From Lateolabrax maculatus (lineage: Eukaryota > Chordata > Actinopteri > Acropomatiformes > Lateolabracidae), in assembly GCA_031216445.1 (NCBI GenBank), contig CM062211.1, positions 18,019,501-18,083,500 of the forward strand: a stretch of 64,000 nt of DNA, written 5' to 3'. Under the pieces are notes generated by a model that was not told where the DNA came from, searched no databases, and worked only from the letters and a program-made list of their open reading frames with translations. Position 1 is the first letter of the stretch. Each line of letters starts with the position of its first letter. The translations under genes were made by a program, and so were the position numbers. This document shows positions 1-13,915 of this stretch, piece after piece.

Positions 1-3000
1 GTCCACCATGTTTACTTCAGCTTAACGAAACCGACTATTTTACCAACTTGGAAGCAGACTTCACATGGAGCCGGTTATTTAGCGTTAGTCTGACCTGAAA
101 CGTAACCAACCAAACCTCATGTCTTCATTATATTAAATGAAATTCCTGATTGCACATTTACACAAACAGAGTTCCAACAGAAGGACCATTTGATGCCCCA
201 GATCAAAAGTCACCGAGCTCCCTTGTTACAGGACTGTTGACGTTCTAAAAACTGGGAGGACATTTTGGGGTTTTATCTTTAACCTGGAATAAAGTGATAC
301 TGACAGATTTTGTTCGGTTTTGCATGTTGCCACAACACAATTCTGTCAAAAAAAACCCTTAGACCCTCATTGTTTCTAGTTTCACATGTGGGACTCGTGA
401 TATTTTGGAAACAGCAGACTTCCACCTTGGTTGAGTTTGAAACAGTGCACACGCGCACACACTAATGTTTGTGTGAGGACTCTAACTGACATCCCAACTA
501 CTTGTCTGACCCCAAAATACCTTAACTAAAAACTAAATGTAAGTGTAGTCTAAACAAATCACAAAATGTCCTCACACGGTTGAATAAGGTTTTGGCTCAT
601 GTTTGAGTGCAAAGATAATCCCCGACACACACAGACATATTATTACATTCATAATGACCTTTCTGAGAAACGATCAATATGCTCAAGAACGCTCTGACCC
701 TGAACACATCTCCGCAGCTGATGGTCCAGGTGTGACAATGCCTTAATTTTTCTGCATAAACACAGTGTTTAATCAGCCGTTGTTTACAGGTGTTAGAGAC
801 ACACTGGGAAAGTAACTTTGCACATATAAGGAATTGGACTTGTGGTCTTAAAAACCCATCATTTGGTCTTTGAACTCCTCTTCACATTTTACATAAATGT
901 GACAGCAGGATATTGCTGAAATGCCACTGATTACATAAAATGAATATTATTACAATATTTTAATCAGGTGAGCTGTTCATTTTTAGGTCGGTTTGGTCAA
1001 CTTTGCACCCGTACTTCTACCACTGTGGCAGAAGATGGTCATTTCAACTATTTACCTGTTTCTTTGAGCAATTTCAACTGGTCATCCGTTAATTTCAGCT
1101 ATTTCATCCATGTATCCATGTTTTTTTTCTTGTCATCGTAATGTTTGACATCTATTTTTGCAGTTAATTGAGCTACTCCTCAATCTTTCCACTCCAGACG
1201 TACCCCCGGATGTGAATCACCTGTGTAGTGAAGCTGGTCGGGGACGGCAGCCGACCAGTGTGTATTATTATTGTGTTGCCGTGACTGAGAGGCTTTGTTA
1301 TGTTTCTGTTTTCTATATAATACCCCCCTCATGTCATGTTTCCATAACTTGTACATATGTATATTTTGGGGCTGTTCTTTTCTACACTCAGCAGACGAGG
1401 TTAACGAGCCAATCCCAGCTGGTATGTGTGTTATTTCACTGAGGCACAGAGGGATAAAATTACACCACCTAAATTTACATCACTGTCTATAGGAGCTGTT
1501 TATGGTGTGACAGTCTGGGGCTTCGTGTGTGTGTGTGTGTGTGTTCATGCGCAGTCTGAGCTCGGGCTGTGTGTGCTGTGTTTGAAGGACATCAGATTGT
1601 GTGTGCAGTTGGCTGCGCTGAGAGCGTGATAAGAGGTTAGTCTGATCAGCTGCGAACGGTGAAATCTGTCCAAACTGATCTGCTCTCATCGCTGCCAAAC
1701 GCTTATCTACCTCATGGGTTTTTTGCTTCAGGAAGACAGAGACGGACAGAAAGTTGAACACGGCTCATGTTTTGAGTCCAGCGACGGCGGAAAATGATTT
1801 GGCCGATTAAATACATGCAAGCTGACATGCCAGGAAAACTGTTTTCTGGGTCAAGTGTCCAGTCGTTCAAGTCAAGTCCAAGTCACAAGTCTTCATTAGC
1901 AAATTGCAAAGTCAAGAGGTCTTTAACATCTTAAAATCCTGACAATTAAATTGACATGGAATTCAGAAATGTTCCTTTTTCAAGGCTGTTAATGGTGTTT
2001 TGGCCTTATTTTGAATGTTTGTATTATGTGAAAAATGGACACTTGAAAGTTTTTAACTCTGAAGTCTAACAACAGTCAAGTCCAGGTCAAGTCTCAAGTG
2101 TTTATTTTGGGGAATTAAAGGATAATTCTGGTTTATTCTAACCTAAATAGCCCTGTGTTAACACAATGCATGGGGCTGCATTGGTGGGGACGTGTTGCTT
2201 CAAGTACCGGAAAGACATGAAATCCAGGAAGTCCAGTTTGAGAGACAGATCCGTGAGTCTCAAGGTTTATTAGGTGCCAGAACACTGCAGAGGTTTGTAT
2301 CTGAGACCGTTCAGCGAGTTATCTTTCAGTGCGACAATCACAAGCTACAGTGCCAGCAACTCAGAGTCGCTGCTCCCAGCCGGAGGCTCACTGGCTGCCA
2401 GCCGACTGGGATCCGGTTCCAGTAAATAACAGAAATAGGCGTTTGCAATAGCATGTAGTTGTTTGGCCACCGCAGCATTTTGCTGGATGATGAGTCCGGT
2501 CCAGGCCAAGAAGTAGTTCGGCTCACACTTTGGCTTTGTGCGGACGAAAGATATAACGTGAGCTTGATTACTGAGCTGTAGTGCTGCTGGAGTGTTTGTC
2601 TTGACCTAAGCTGACCTGCAGCTGTAGCCTTGTATTAACTGGATGAACATGAGGGTTGTATCAAGCTTCTCATTTGCCGTGTTAATGTCAAACTAGTCCC
2701 TTAAGACTTGAGTCTCAAGTCTACAGTTAAGTACAGTTCAACAGTGAATACTCTTGTGCCGATGGTGGATGAGTTTGAGTGTTTGGTCTATCCTGCTTTG
2801 TCCACCTGTCTGTGTTTTTCCTACCCCAGCCTCATTCATTTAGGCTAAGAAAATGAAATGAAGGAATCAAATTAATCCATGAACGGAGGGCTTATAATGA
2901 GCCTGGGTTAATGAACACAGTGACAATTTGATTTAGGCGAACAGGGAGGCGGCAAGAGATGAGGAGAGAGGATACTGAATCGGGGAAAATGTTGGACTTT

Positions 3001-6000
3001 TAATGCATTTAGAATCACTGTTCACCTCGTTTGTCTGCTGAATTGCCGATTGTGTGAAGCGAGAATAAAGCAAACTCGCCCAAATGTCAGCGAGACAGTA
3101 AGTCATTAGGGACGATGTGAGATCTGATGTTACAGTCAAAAACTTCCATAATAGCAAGTCAGTGTGAAGGAGCAAAAATTCACATATTTCACACAATTCA
3201 CAAGAGCTGCTGGTTTGGTCAGTGCCTGCTCAGATTGGGAATTGTTTCCATGGTGAATACTGACTTTTCTCAGTTGATAAAATGTAGTGCATGTAAATAA
3301 ATAAGAACATTACTTTACTGCATGCTCACAGTAAGTGATACGGATGTATTATACTCCATATACAAGCTTAAATCGTGCATGTTGGTTCAATTTTACAACT
3401 TCAGGGCTCTAAAATGTAACAATATGATATATCATTCAGCTTTTAGTAAATGTCCTGTGGCCTGATGTTGGGAATGAATGTTTAAGTCCATTTCTTCTGT
3501 ACAAGTTAAATAGTAATATAGTATTTAGCATCAAAATATATAAAATATTATATAAATATGCCAAATCGGGTTATCCGATATTTCTCTCTCATTCTAAACT
3601 GTATGAATATTACTAACTACTACTAGTGAATGCTGCTAACTCTGAAACATATATTTCTGCAGGTATGTAAGTGATACCTACATTTACAAACCATGCATCT
3701 TTTGTGCCTCTAATCTCTCAGACATGAACGACAGAGCCATCACACGTCTGGCACTCATAATGGCAAATGACACTGATCCCCCTCAATCCACACTTCACAT
3801 TATTGCCATCTGGTCGTAGACACAGGACTTTAAAATGGAGAAGAACTTGCGTTGGAAGACATTTTGTCCCTTCTGCCGTAGCAGCCCTGAACAGACTGCC
3901 TTGTTGATGCTGTTCCATAGATCTGAACATATCTGTGTGAGCTGGGATACAGACAGGGCATGAATACAGGTGTCACATTTGGTCCAGGAGTTGTAATCAC
4001 GCTGTCGGATATACGTTATCACGGTCCAGATATAAAAAATCCTCTTCTTTCTGACCTGACCTGTACAATTGGGGGTCTGTGGTTTGAATCAGTGGATTTC
4101 ACACTGCCCCCCCGTAATCCCTGCTCTGGGAATACTGGAATGCAGAAGAACGGGTGTTTATTTTTAAGAAAAGTGTGGCAGTAAGAGAGAGAGAGAGAGG
4201 GTTAACGAGGAATTCTTGTCACTAATTCTACTTTAACACAGTGATGGGCCTGAGAAAAAACAAATTTCCCACTGAGTACCAGGCTCCAGACCCCCAGCGT
4301 GACCCTGCTAGTCATAAGTGGGTACAGAAAACAGATGGATGGTTAAAAATAATCCAAAACACTCATGTTAACCACTGCAACAGTAATGGCATCACCTCTG
4401 TCATGCACCTCCACTCTAGGTTGTTATATCAGTTCCCTTCAACAAACCTAATCATTATTTTCCTAAACTTGCAAAGACCTTGTGTTCTAAAAAAATAATT
4501 GTGTACTTTAAATCTGTTTTGAATTAGAAATGCCTGCACACAAAAAAAAACTAAAGTCACTGTTACATAGTTAATACAAAGAGAAACAGGAGCCACAAAT
4601 TCATAAATTCAAACTTTTAACGTGAGATTAATCTGAAAACTGAACCAATGAATCGACAAATCTGACCGGAAACACAATAAATGCTGTTTTTATTCATATT
4701 AATGATGTAAATCTTGAAGATGTAAATTTACATTGACTATATGAGTAAATAGCGTCAGATAACTTAGCATAATCGGATATTTCTGACTTGAAAAAACTAT
4801 GAATACTGCTAATTACTAATAATGAATGCTACTAACTCTGAAATACAGATTTCTCCTTGTATGCAGATGTAAATAAATAAATGGCTTCCTTTAATGTAGC
4901 ACTTGTAGGCAAGATAAATAGTCCCATAAGATTAAAAAAGACACAGTAAAATAAAAATACATACTAATCATAAACCTGTGTTCCTGCGTTTACTCTTATA
5001 TACCAAATATATGTAAAAGAATATGTATTTTACAGCAAAATAAAGGTTTTCTCTTCCTCTGCGACAGCTCATACAAGGTATTCCGCATTCATTACAAGTC
5101 CTAAAAACTGATTTTTCAAGTACACCTTTAACTTATAGGTTTCGGGGGAGGAAATTTGAACACTGTGACCAATCAGTCAAGTTCTCGGTGCCTCCCTTTG
5201 AAGGGCTTTGCTCACCCTTGCTGGGTTGGTATAAATCTTTCACTTTCAATACCATGAATAACATTTTCCCAGCCTTTCTTGGAGTCCGTCCAGTGCCTCA
5301 CATATGTTTTGCTACATGTGTGTACTTGCAATCTGTGTTTGTGTTTATGATGTAAAAATCAGTGCATTAGAGCAGGACTGTGGCACGGGATGTTTACATC
5401 TGGAACATCATGGGGCTGAAGGGGGTCAGAGGTCACCTGGTCACATCCTGTTTTTCATATGTCAAATTGGTCTCCCACCCTCTCAGTGTAACGATGTCAC
5501 GCTCTAATTAAGTTTTACCCCATCTTTTTTTTATCAGCTCGTCCCACCTCGATGATTTGTTCTCATTTGGGGATTCACGTGCACAAGATGAATGTCGTTT
5601 AAAGATAGAGGACACGGTGGTTACCCTGGATTTGTTTCCTACACTTGTGTGATGAAAAGATTTATCGATGTATGTTGATCCCAGAGGGCACATGAAGGAA
5701 TATTTCTCTTCTTCGTGTCATGAGAAAAGATACCAATCACTGGGAACTGACACTGTTTCAGAGCCAGGCCGAGGAATCAGGCCAACATGCAGCTGGAACC
5801 TGAAAGTGTCATCTTTCTGTTTATGCTTTTGTGTGAGGAAATATCATCTAAAATGATGGTGCGTGATTTCCTGTTTTGCGAAAGTAGATAAATTGGTGTC
5901 TAAGCTTTGTTCCTGTTTGTCCATGGAAGTGTTTGACTGACATTTGATTTTCTAAGAAAGGATTTCTGTATTCTACCGTATACCCTTCAAACTATGATAA

Positions 6001-6689
6001 AAGATGTTTTTTTCCCTTCTTCAATAAGATAATATAGTTCTGATTATGCATCATGTTTTAAAGAGTAACTTAACACTAAACCACCACCTGTTTGAGTTAA
6101 TAAATGACATGTAAAGCCCCTGTATTGCACTATCCGTTGATCCTGGTCCCTTTTTTTTATAGAGTTCATTGTAACAGAAGTTATTTACCTTTTCCTAAAT
6201 GTAGTAATCTGTGAAAAATCAATGACGTACCTCAGGAAACACCACCCCCAAACTACGAGGCAGCATTGCATTGAAGCCAGTAGTTTACAGTGCTGATCAG
6301 TCATACAGAGCATACAGCGTTTGTCATTAGGACCCCCGCTGTGTCACTCTCCTCTGCCTCTGCTGAGGTAACGTAAAGTTATCGGTTCAAGCGCCTCTGA
6401 ACCACAGCTGAGCAGAAAGACGCTTTGAAGTCGGCACGGTGAACCAGGGCCTTTGCAATTTGTAACAGCTGCTCAGACTTTCTCTTAGACGTGTTTTCTC
6501 CCTCCTGTGAAAACACTTTTAGGACAGTAAAGCCCTCAGGAAATAAAAATCTCACGGGAATCTCTTGCAATAAAGATAGGGAGATGATAGGCTTTGACCA
6601 GCAAAGAGCTTCTCACCTGGAAGCAAAACACAAACACACACAGTATGATACAATAGGCCCCTGGGGCCACACATTTAAAAGGTCCCCAG

Positions 6690-6835
6690 ACTTCTCTTTG
6701 TGTTCATTCTGATTCTGATTTTTCTCTTTGTAGTGGTTTTGTGTCTCTTTGCAGTCATTTATCATCTCTTTGTAATCGTTTATCATCTCTTTAATATAGT
6801 TTTGCGTCTCTTTGTTGTCGATTTTCCGTCTTTTT
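6690..6835. repeat. Degenerate tandem repeat, unit about 25 bp
   Basis: The phrases 'gtctctttg' and 'atcatctctttgta' recur at roughly 25-bp spacing with drift between units. It looks like a minisatellite of a type seen repeatedly in fish genomes. No coding potential is apparent. Confidence 0.6.
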
Positions 6836-7721
6836 CAGAGACATCCTGCATGTAATTTACCTGAACTTTAGTATTTAGTTCACACTGGAAATGAAAGGAG
6901 GCTGATACCTTTCCAAAGCTTCCAGCCACCGCAGATCCACACTGACAGACTATGCAGATTATATTAACTAAAAGCAGAGTTGTTCTGCTGTTCTGATTCA
7001 AATCTTCAACCTCTCAATAGCCTCAATATGTTGTGCAGCTGTAATATGAAGATTGGATTGGATTTGATTGACAGATACTCAATATTAAAATGTAATCAGG
7101 ACATTCCTACTTTTAACCAAGACTTTCCAACTAGAAATGTTAACAGTCACTTCAAACAGAAACCCTTTGGGCCCCTGGGCTCCTGCCCGTTCAGTAATCC
7201 ATCCACACACACTCGTACATTTCATCCTGAAAGGATGAGAACCTGCAAATGGTAAAGTCTGTTTGGAGAGAAGTCCATCTGGAGTAGAATAATTTTCCTT
7301 TTCCGTCCTTTTGACGGTGTAAAGTCGCTGAAAGAGAAAAGTCATCAGTTGCCTTTTGGTTGTTTGTGCTGATATTTTCATCTATCAGGTCCTCCACCTC
7401 CTGGGCTCCTGAACATGTCGTCATTCTTCAGAGACGGGAGCCCATCTGGGGCCCCTGAGGTGCAAAACCGATGTCATAATTTTGCTCAAAACAAATAACC
7501 ATACCAACTCAGACAACATGACAAAGCGGAAAAACACCAAACAAATTGAAACAGGACGCCACAGGAACAAAGTAAAAATGCACTACGTTTTTTGAAATGT
7601 TGTGTTTTCTGATTTGTAATTTATTTTGTGAAATGTGTTTCTGTGAAATGTGTTTCTGTTCTGCTTTAAAGTTTTCTATTTTGCCTTTGCTGTATGTACC
7701 GTTGTTAATTTATTTTGAGAA

Positions 7722-7960
7722 TTGGTGTTTTTGTCATGTTGGGAGCAGGGAACACAGGGGTGGGACCCTTGTGATCTGCAGAGATTTTAATAAGAGAATA
7801 CCTTACAGGCAGTCTGGCAAGAGCAGGTCTAAATCCAAATACAAGTTCAAAAACTAAGGAGAAAACACATCGAAACCAACGATGAACTCTGAGAGAAACA
7901 CACAAAGGCAGGAAGTGAAGTATCTGAAACGAGAGGAGAGGTGAGTACTACAAAATAAAC
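7722..7960. repeat. Possible interspersed repeat fragment
   Basis: The stretch around 'gggaacacaggggtgg' through 'caggtctaaatccaaata' resembles a degraded fish transposon-derived repeat. The call rests on general resemblance only; no termini were identified. Confidence 0.3.
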
Positions 7961-8722
7961 AGTCACACAAACACACTCCACGTAGAAAACTCTTCAGTCC
8001 CTGAAATATCTTTTGTTACATATTTTCTGTAGTGTTGTTTAGTTGCACATGTCAGGGCCACCGTACTTCTATCATTTATCTAGTTTCTTGTGAAGACAAC
8101 TTGGCCTCAAATCGCCTTCGCTGCTCTACTGCACGTAGGGTTTTAGTGTCTTTGAGAGTTTAACAAAGCTAAAGAGAGTGATGAAGCTGGCAGGGATTTA
8201 AAGCCTAACTCGGTCTGAATTAATCGAGATGTTCCGTTGAAGGGAGAGGGATGGGGCTCCTTCCTTTCGGCCGTTGATCGGCTTATTTTTAAAGGTCCGA
8301 AAGAACACACAAGCTATACGTTGTGTATCTTTGAGGTTGTGTGCTGTTGATAAATGACTCTAATTGAGCATTTAGATATCAAGCCTACAACCAATTGGCT
8401 CCAGACAAATAAGACAATATACCACCCACATACAAAAAAACAGTCATCGCTCGCTGGCCTTGAATGCATGTGCTGCCTGTGTTTGTGTGTGTTTGTCTGT
8501 TTCAGGATGCGCTCGCCTCAGGGCCAATCCGTTCTGTTGTGTTTGTTTGAGCAGAGCTGCAATAATCTCTTTAAGCCCAGGCTTGTTTGCACAGTGAACA
8601 TGATGAATAATAGAAAATTGTTTGCACTGCCCTCAGTTACACTGATACACAAAGTGGAAGAGGGACAAAAACAGAAAAAAGTTATCTCCACTGCAGGTCA
8701 AAGCAAAATAATTTACAGATTT

Positions 8723-9235
8723 TAGGAGTAGTTTGACGTTTTGGGAAATATTTTACTTTCTTGCCAAAAGTTAGACAAGAAACTCGATACCACAAGATCG
8801 GGCAAGAAAACACTGAAAATTGATTATAAGTGATATATTATATATGATATGATATTTGTCTAAAGGCACTGGCCATTCTTTACCAGATAAAAACTCCTTA
8901 CTATAGGCGCTCCAGAAGTGGACATATATGTACTCCAGTTGTTATCCAGGAGGACATAAAAATGCTCTCAGGTACTGAAATCTACCCTTAAAAGTACCGA
9001 GTTTGGTACCCAAGCCGGGTCTGTACGGTAAATATGACGCTTCCGCCAAGAGACACTTAGCTTAGCTTAGCACAAAGACTGGAAACAGGGGGAAACTGCT
9101 AGCCTGGCTTTGTGCAATGGTAAAAATATCCACTTACCAGCATCTCTAAAGCTCATCCACAACTCATACAAGTTTGTCTTTTTAACAACCTTGTGGAACC
9201 TTATTAAACACTGCAGTTACATATCAGATTTCTTT
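8723..9235 (+). repeat. Interspersed fish repeat, near full length
   Basis: The 5' part contains 'agtttgacgttttgggaaat' and the 3' part 'cttagcttagcacaaagact' followed by 'ggaaacagggggaaactgct'. The same core is found in inverted orientation at 19,735-19,870 in this window. I recognise it as a common percomorph repeat, but I cannot name its superfamily. Confidence 0.75.
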
Positions 9236-9429
9236 CCAGGAAGTTATCGGGATACAATGGGAACAGTGATATAAAGTCTTATTCAACCTTGTGTTATGAA
9301 GCTTTGAAGTTTCCCAGCGGACATTTTTATTCTTCTTTCTCCCCCCTCTGGCTTTGAACTTTCTGTGAGTCCTTTGCGGTCATTATCTCCGTGAGCAGAG
9401 CCGTAATTTACAGCTAATGTGGCTAAATG

Positions 9430-9453
9430 CACACACACACACACACACACACA
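9430..9453. repeat. (CA)n microsatellite
   Basis: An uninterrupted run of about 12 CA units in the intergenic region. Confidence 0.95.
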
Positions 9454-9754
9454 ATGCCTCCTCATGGCTGCTGTCCAAAGCCTCTGATAGTGATTAAGTG
9501 TTTAATGTCCGCTTCTGGAGGAACTGCAGGATTTCTGTGATGGATCAGCACAAATTCTCATAACCCCCTTCACTCGCGCTCCCAGATTACCTGATCTGAC
9601 ATGATCCGTGTTTGATCCCCGTTTTATTACAGCCGATCTCCGTCAGCAGACAGACTGCTGTGGCCTCGGGGAGATTTCGTAAACTATCTCTGCTGCACGC
9701 CAACAAGGCCTCTGTCTGAGATACTCACTTTGCCTGAATGTCATCCTGGCAGAA

Positions 9755-10310
9755 TGTAACTAATTACATTTACTCAAGTACTAAGTACACATTTGAGGTA
9801 CTTGTACTCTTCTTTTCATTTGACTTTCTACATTTATCCTACAGCTTTAGTTTCATGCAAAGCATATGAAGAACTTCTCAGATGTGAAGATTTGCTGCTT
9901 TTCCTTTGAATGATTTCAATCGTGTGAATGTGTTTTTAATAATGTTGAGCTTTGGACTGTTGGTTGGACACAACAAGCATTGTGAAGGTGTCACTTTGGG
10001 CTCTGGCTCATCGTGACGCCATTTCTCACTATTTTCACTATTGTTCCAAAGCAAACGATCAATGGATTAATGGAGAAAATAATCAGCAGATGGATCCAGA
10101 ATGAAAATACTCATCAGCTGCAGTCCGATACAAAACAGTTCAAAATGAGCTCCAACAGTAAAATCCTGCTTTTCCATGAATGATGAGGAATAATAATCTA
10201 ATGATAGAATATATAATAGTACAACAGGCACAGGGGACATTTTACTGTGAGTGTATTAATACTTTTACTGAAGGATCTGAATATTTCCTCCACCTCTGGC
10301 GACTAACAGT
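9755..10310 (-). repeat. Interspersed 'tacttgagtaaatg' repeat, minus orientation
   Basis: This is a long copy of the dominant repeat of this window. Read on the minus strand it starts near 'cagaggtggaggaaatattc' and ends near 'acttgagtaaatgtaatt'. The interior segment 10,112-10,247 is identical at 135 of 136 positions to the reverse complement of 56,824-56,959. No protein-coding capacity was seen, so it is probably a non-autonomous element. Confidence 0.75.
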
Positions 10311-12374
10311 CCAAAACATAAAAAAATTAAATTTACAATCATATAAAACATTTAAGAACCAGATTTGTTTTGTCATTTTTGCGTCAATCAACTCTTTAAT
10401 CAATCGACTAATAGTTTCATCACTTTTTAATTATTGTGTCTGTTATATAATCTTCCCATTAGTGCTCATAGCGTGATAATGTATTTCTCCCTTTATCTGC
10501 TGCTTCTTCTTCCCTCCATCCATCACCTCCATCTTATATAATCAGCTTCATTTTAATGGGCTAAAACCTACAGAACATGTTCATCCATTAAGATAATGAT
10601 CTGTTTACATGCCTCCATTATCGCCTGACATGTGTATTACTGCATCCCTAATGAGTCTTGTAATTTATTTGGTTGTTCAGCTCGGATTGCAGTCTGTCTG
10701 TAATGTTGTAACTAATTTGAAGTTTGAAGGCTGGTGTGGAACATTGGTGGAGAAGGTGTTCGGGTTCCCTCTTTAAAACCAATTATATCTGATGTGAAAA
10801 TGCCTTGAAATCTGAAGGGGTTGTTTTCAACCTTGAAGGCCCGACACTCACTCACACCTACGCTCTGCGAGAGTCCGAGCCTGAGCTGTGCCAAGAGAAA
10901 AATGAGAAATTTCAGAAATCTTTGGAGAAAATCAACATTTGGAGGCATAAGAAAGTTGGAGCACAGGAGCAAGGACAAGAGAGGAGTAGTTTTTAGATGC
11001 GAAAACATGTTTGCCCTCATAAATACTTCCACCGAGTCTTTGTGTTTGCTGAAAAGATGTTTAAACAACCTTAAAAAATGCTTTCGAGCCATCATGATCT
11101 CGTTTGCACAGCCAGAGCTCGGAGCCATGATCGTTTCAATGCACAAAAAGAAGCGTTATGAACTATTCCTTTGACATTCTGGATCGGTTTTGTGTTCTCC
11201 TTAAAGTAATTTGAATTTCAGAACCTCGGCCTTGCGAGACTAGGAGTAGAGGGGGGAAAAAAGCACGAGGGGGCAAATCTGCTGCTGGTATTTCACCAAA
11301 CTGAGACCCTCACACATACATACATATCATTTCCACCTGCAGAAAGCTATAAGATTACCATACATTCCTTCAGCTGACCTCGCTGTCAGATCCCTCCATA
11401 AAGGGGAAAAGCGGAAGGCAAAGGATGACCCACGGAGAGAGGGCGATGACTCTGACTTATAAACAGAAAAATAAAACAGCTGTGAGTAATTCCTCTCCTT
11501 CAAATTACAGCTGAACTATAACTGGGAGGTTCCAGTATTGCACATTTCTGTAAACACATTCCATACACATTAACAACACGCACATGTTGGGCTTCTGTTG
11601 TAAATGGCGTCTGGTATAGATTAGGAGAATACAACAAAGGCAGGCTGTACAAAAGCTTTTGAAAAAAGATGGAGTGCTGACTTGAGATTTACTCTGTGTG
11701 TTTGTGTATGTTTTCCTGGCAGGAAAAGGAAGAAAACAGGAGAAAACAAGCATTTTGTTGCGGTTGACTGTAATCAGTCGGTGCCCGACCTGCAGGATGG
11801 GATCAATCTGAGGAGGTCACAAGATGATTAACAGGATAGGAATGCCAAAAAAGAAAAAAAAAACACATTTCTACTACACAAATGTGTTTATTTCTTCACA
11901 GGTTCCTCGAGTCCGTGCTTTTTGGGAATTACTGGAGATGTTGGCTCCCTGTGGCCTCTAAATAAATAACATAAAGAACAGTGGATGTGTCAGTGAACCA
12001 GTTGTAAACACCCTGAGGCCAAAAGTAGCTGCTGATTCCTGAAGTATCAGTCCGAACTTCACTAAGTCCGAGAGGAGTTAGAGGAGGTCCGGGGGACTCC
12101 TGAGCCTCCAAGACCTGCCCAAAAATAAAACAAATAAGGAACTGTTAGAACTATGTTTTCATGGCAGCCAGTTAATCAGGATCCAATCAACTCACAAGAG
12201 GTGACGCATGAAAAATACAGTTTTCAGAGCATGATGAACTTGGAATATCTACAGATGGGAGACAAATTAAAAGAAAAGCCTATATGGAGCGTGTTTGAAC
12301 TGCTTCAGTGCTCCTTGCCAAGTCTGTGGAATGAACGGGAAGGATGGATACCATTCCTCCACAAGATATAAGCT

Positions 12375-12430
12375 CATCTATACATTCAACCTTTATTTAG
12401 TCAGGTCATCTCTCTGAGATCAAGACAGAG
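12375..12430 (+). repeat. Short interspersed repeat fragment
   Basis: The sequence around 'acctttatttagtcaggtca' and 'tctctgagatcaagac' matches a widespread fish repeat motif. Only the core is visible. Confidence 0.45.
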
Positions 12431-13039
12431 CTGAGTGCAGCAGATGGAAAGAAAAACAAACATTATACATACGGCATCAGAGACACTCACAGACATCACT
12501 AAATGGATTTGAAGATATTATTTCATATGGTTTTATTTATATTTTTAGAAGATTAAGTTATAATTCTTATATACTGTTCTCACATTAAACCACCAGGTGG
12601 AGACAAACAGCCACGAATGGCAACTCAGCTCAGCATCAGCCTGGATTGAAATGTTATTTGTGTTGCACAGAGTGAGGTACAGTGTTTTACAACTGAACTG
12701 GTCTGTCATTGTGGCTGATATATTATTATATCTGACATTATTAGATTAATACTGCAGCACCAATGTTAGAGCAGCATGTTCCTGTTGTAGTTATAGTTTA
12801 GACTCTACACGTTACATTAACACACACCTTTTGGACGTCTTTGAACTATAGACTTCATTCATTCTCCACAATATTTTGCACATTCCTGCACAAACTTTAC
12901 AGTTTCTGATAAGTTTCAAGGGGAAATGACTGTTGGTGTAACTGCAAACAGCTCACAGACGTCTGAAACACCACAAAGATCCATTAATGTTTAGTCAGAG
13001 GCCAGAAGGGTCGAGAACCAGTGGTTTAATCTTCAGCTT

Positions 13040-13192
13040 CATCTGTTTGTTTTTTTTTTACCTGCAACCTTAATCTGAAAAGCAACAAGTATCTATAGCT
13101 GTGAAATAAATGGAGTAAAATTACGAAGTAGCATAAAATGGATTTACTTGAGTACCTCAAAAGTGTATTTAAAGTACAGTACTGCTATTATA
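13040..13192 (+). repeat. Fragment of the 'tacttgagtaaatg' repeat
   Basis: The run includes 'aatctgaaaagcaacaagta', 'aataaatggagtaaaat', 'agtagcataaaatgg' and 'cttgagtacctcaaaa'. The order is the same as in the other copies in this window (for example 26,150-26,312 and 45,720-46,160). Confidence 0.75.
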
Positions 13193-13808
13193 ACCATGGA
13201 TTATGAAAATGATCAGTGGGTTAATCAATAAGGAAAATAATAGTCCAGTAGTAATAAGCCTTGTACCACAGGTGGAGTCGTCTATAACACCTGAACAATC
13301 CAGAGTTAGGTAGAGAATGTGTATAAATGGTTGAATTAGTTAGATAAATGTTATAATAAATGTAAGTGACAGTTCAGTTGTAAAATATTCACTTTTATAT
13401 CATCGATAGTTAAATGTATCAATTAAAATGAACACATGTGGACCATGAAGGACTGTGGAGCCGCTGCAGTAAAACAACTTGTACGTTTCCTTATTTTATT
13501 GTGAAAATTCTTTATTCACAAACATATTATCTTAATTTCCCAGTTTCCTGTCCCATGTTTTAATTGAGTTGAGCTGACTTCTCCTCCTCCTCCTCCTCCT
13601 TCTTCCTTCATTATTCTCCAGGATGCTCTGTGACTCACTGGTCACCTCAGCTGTCAATCACGCCTCTGATCCCGCCTCCGGCGCGGACACACCCATTTCC
13701 TCACCGGCACGTTAGTGTTATCTGCACGCGCCCGGACCGTCTGTGCGCGTGCACGTGGGAGTGTGCGCGCGGTTGTACGAGTGAAAGGTTACGGCGGGGT
13801 GAAGATAA

Positions 13809-13915
13809 CATCAGACACCGAGACCCAGCGTGCGTGTGCGTGCGTGCGTGGTGCGTGCGTGCGTGTGCGTGCGTGCGTGTGTGCGTGTGTGTGTGTGTGT
13901 GTGCGTGTGTGTGGT
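13809..13915. repeat. Alternating (GC/GT)n tract, Z-DNA prone
   Basis: The tract alternates purine and pyrimidine with only one break over about 105 bp, mixing 'tgcg' and 'tgtg' units. Such tracts readily adopt left-handed Z-DNA under negative supercoiling. It lies about 0.5 kb upstream of the srgap1 start codon. Confidence 0.85.

Larger units (their letters stand above)
1..13560. other. Gene-free region upstream of srgap1
   Basis: I see no exon of a recognisable gene on either strand. The open frames present are short, lack splice-supported continuation and match no family I know. The region is AT-rich and carries interspersed repeat copies (listed separately), a few CA/TG runs, and some unrepetitive stretches (about 2,830-3,200 and 10,480-10,720) that could be regulatory. 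It is best read as the 5' intergenic flank of srgap1. A distal enhancer or noncoding RNA cannot be excluded from sequence alone. Confidence 0.7.

Noticed and set aside
3718..4022. Minus-strand peptide with some resemblance to a retroelement C-terminus
   Set aside because: The similarity was only an impression; there are no reverse transcriptase motifs and no neighbouring frames in order. Not supportable without a search.
10712..11174. Overlapping open frames of 144 (minus) and 117 (plus) codons
   Set aside because: No recognisable family, no splice-supported extension, ordinary base composition. Probably chance frames.
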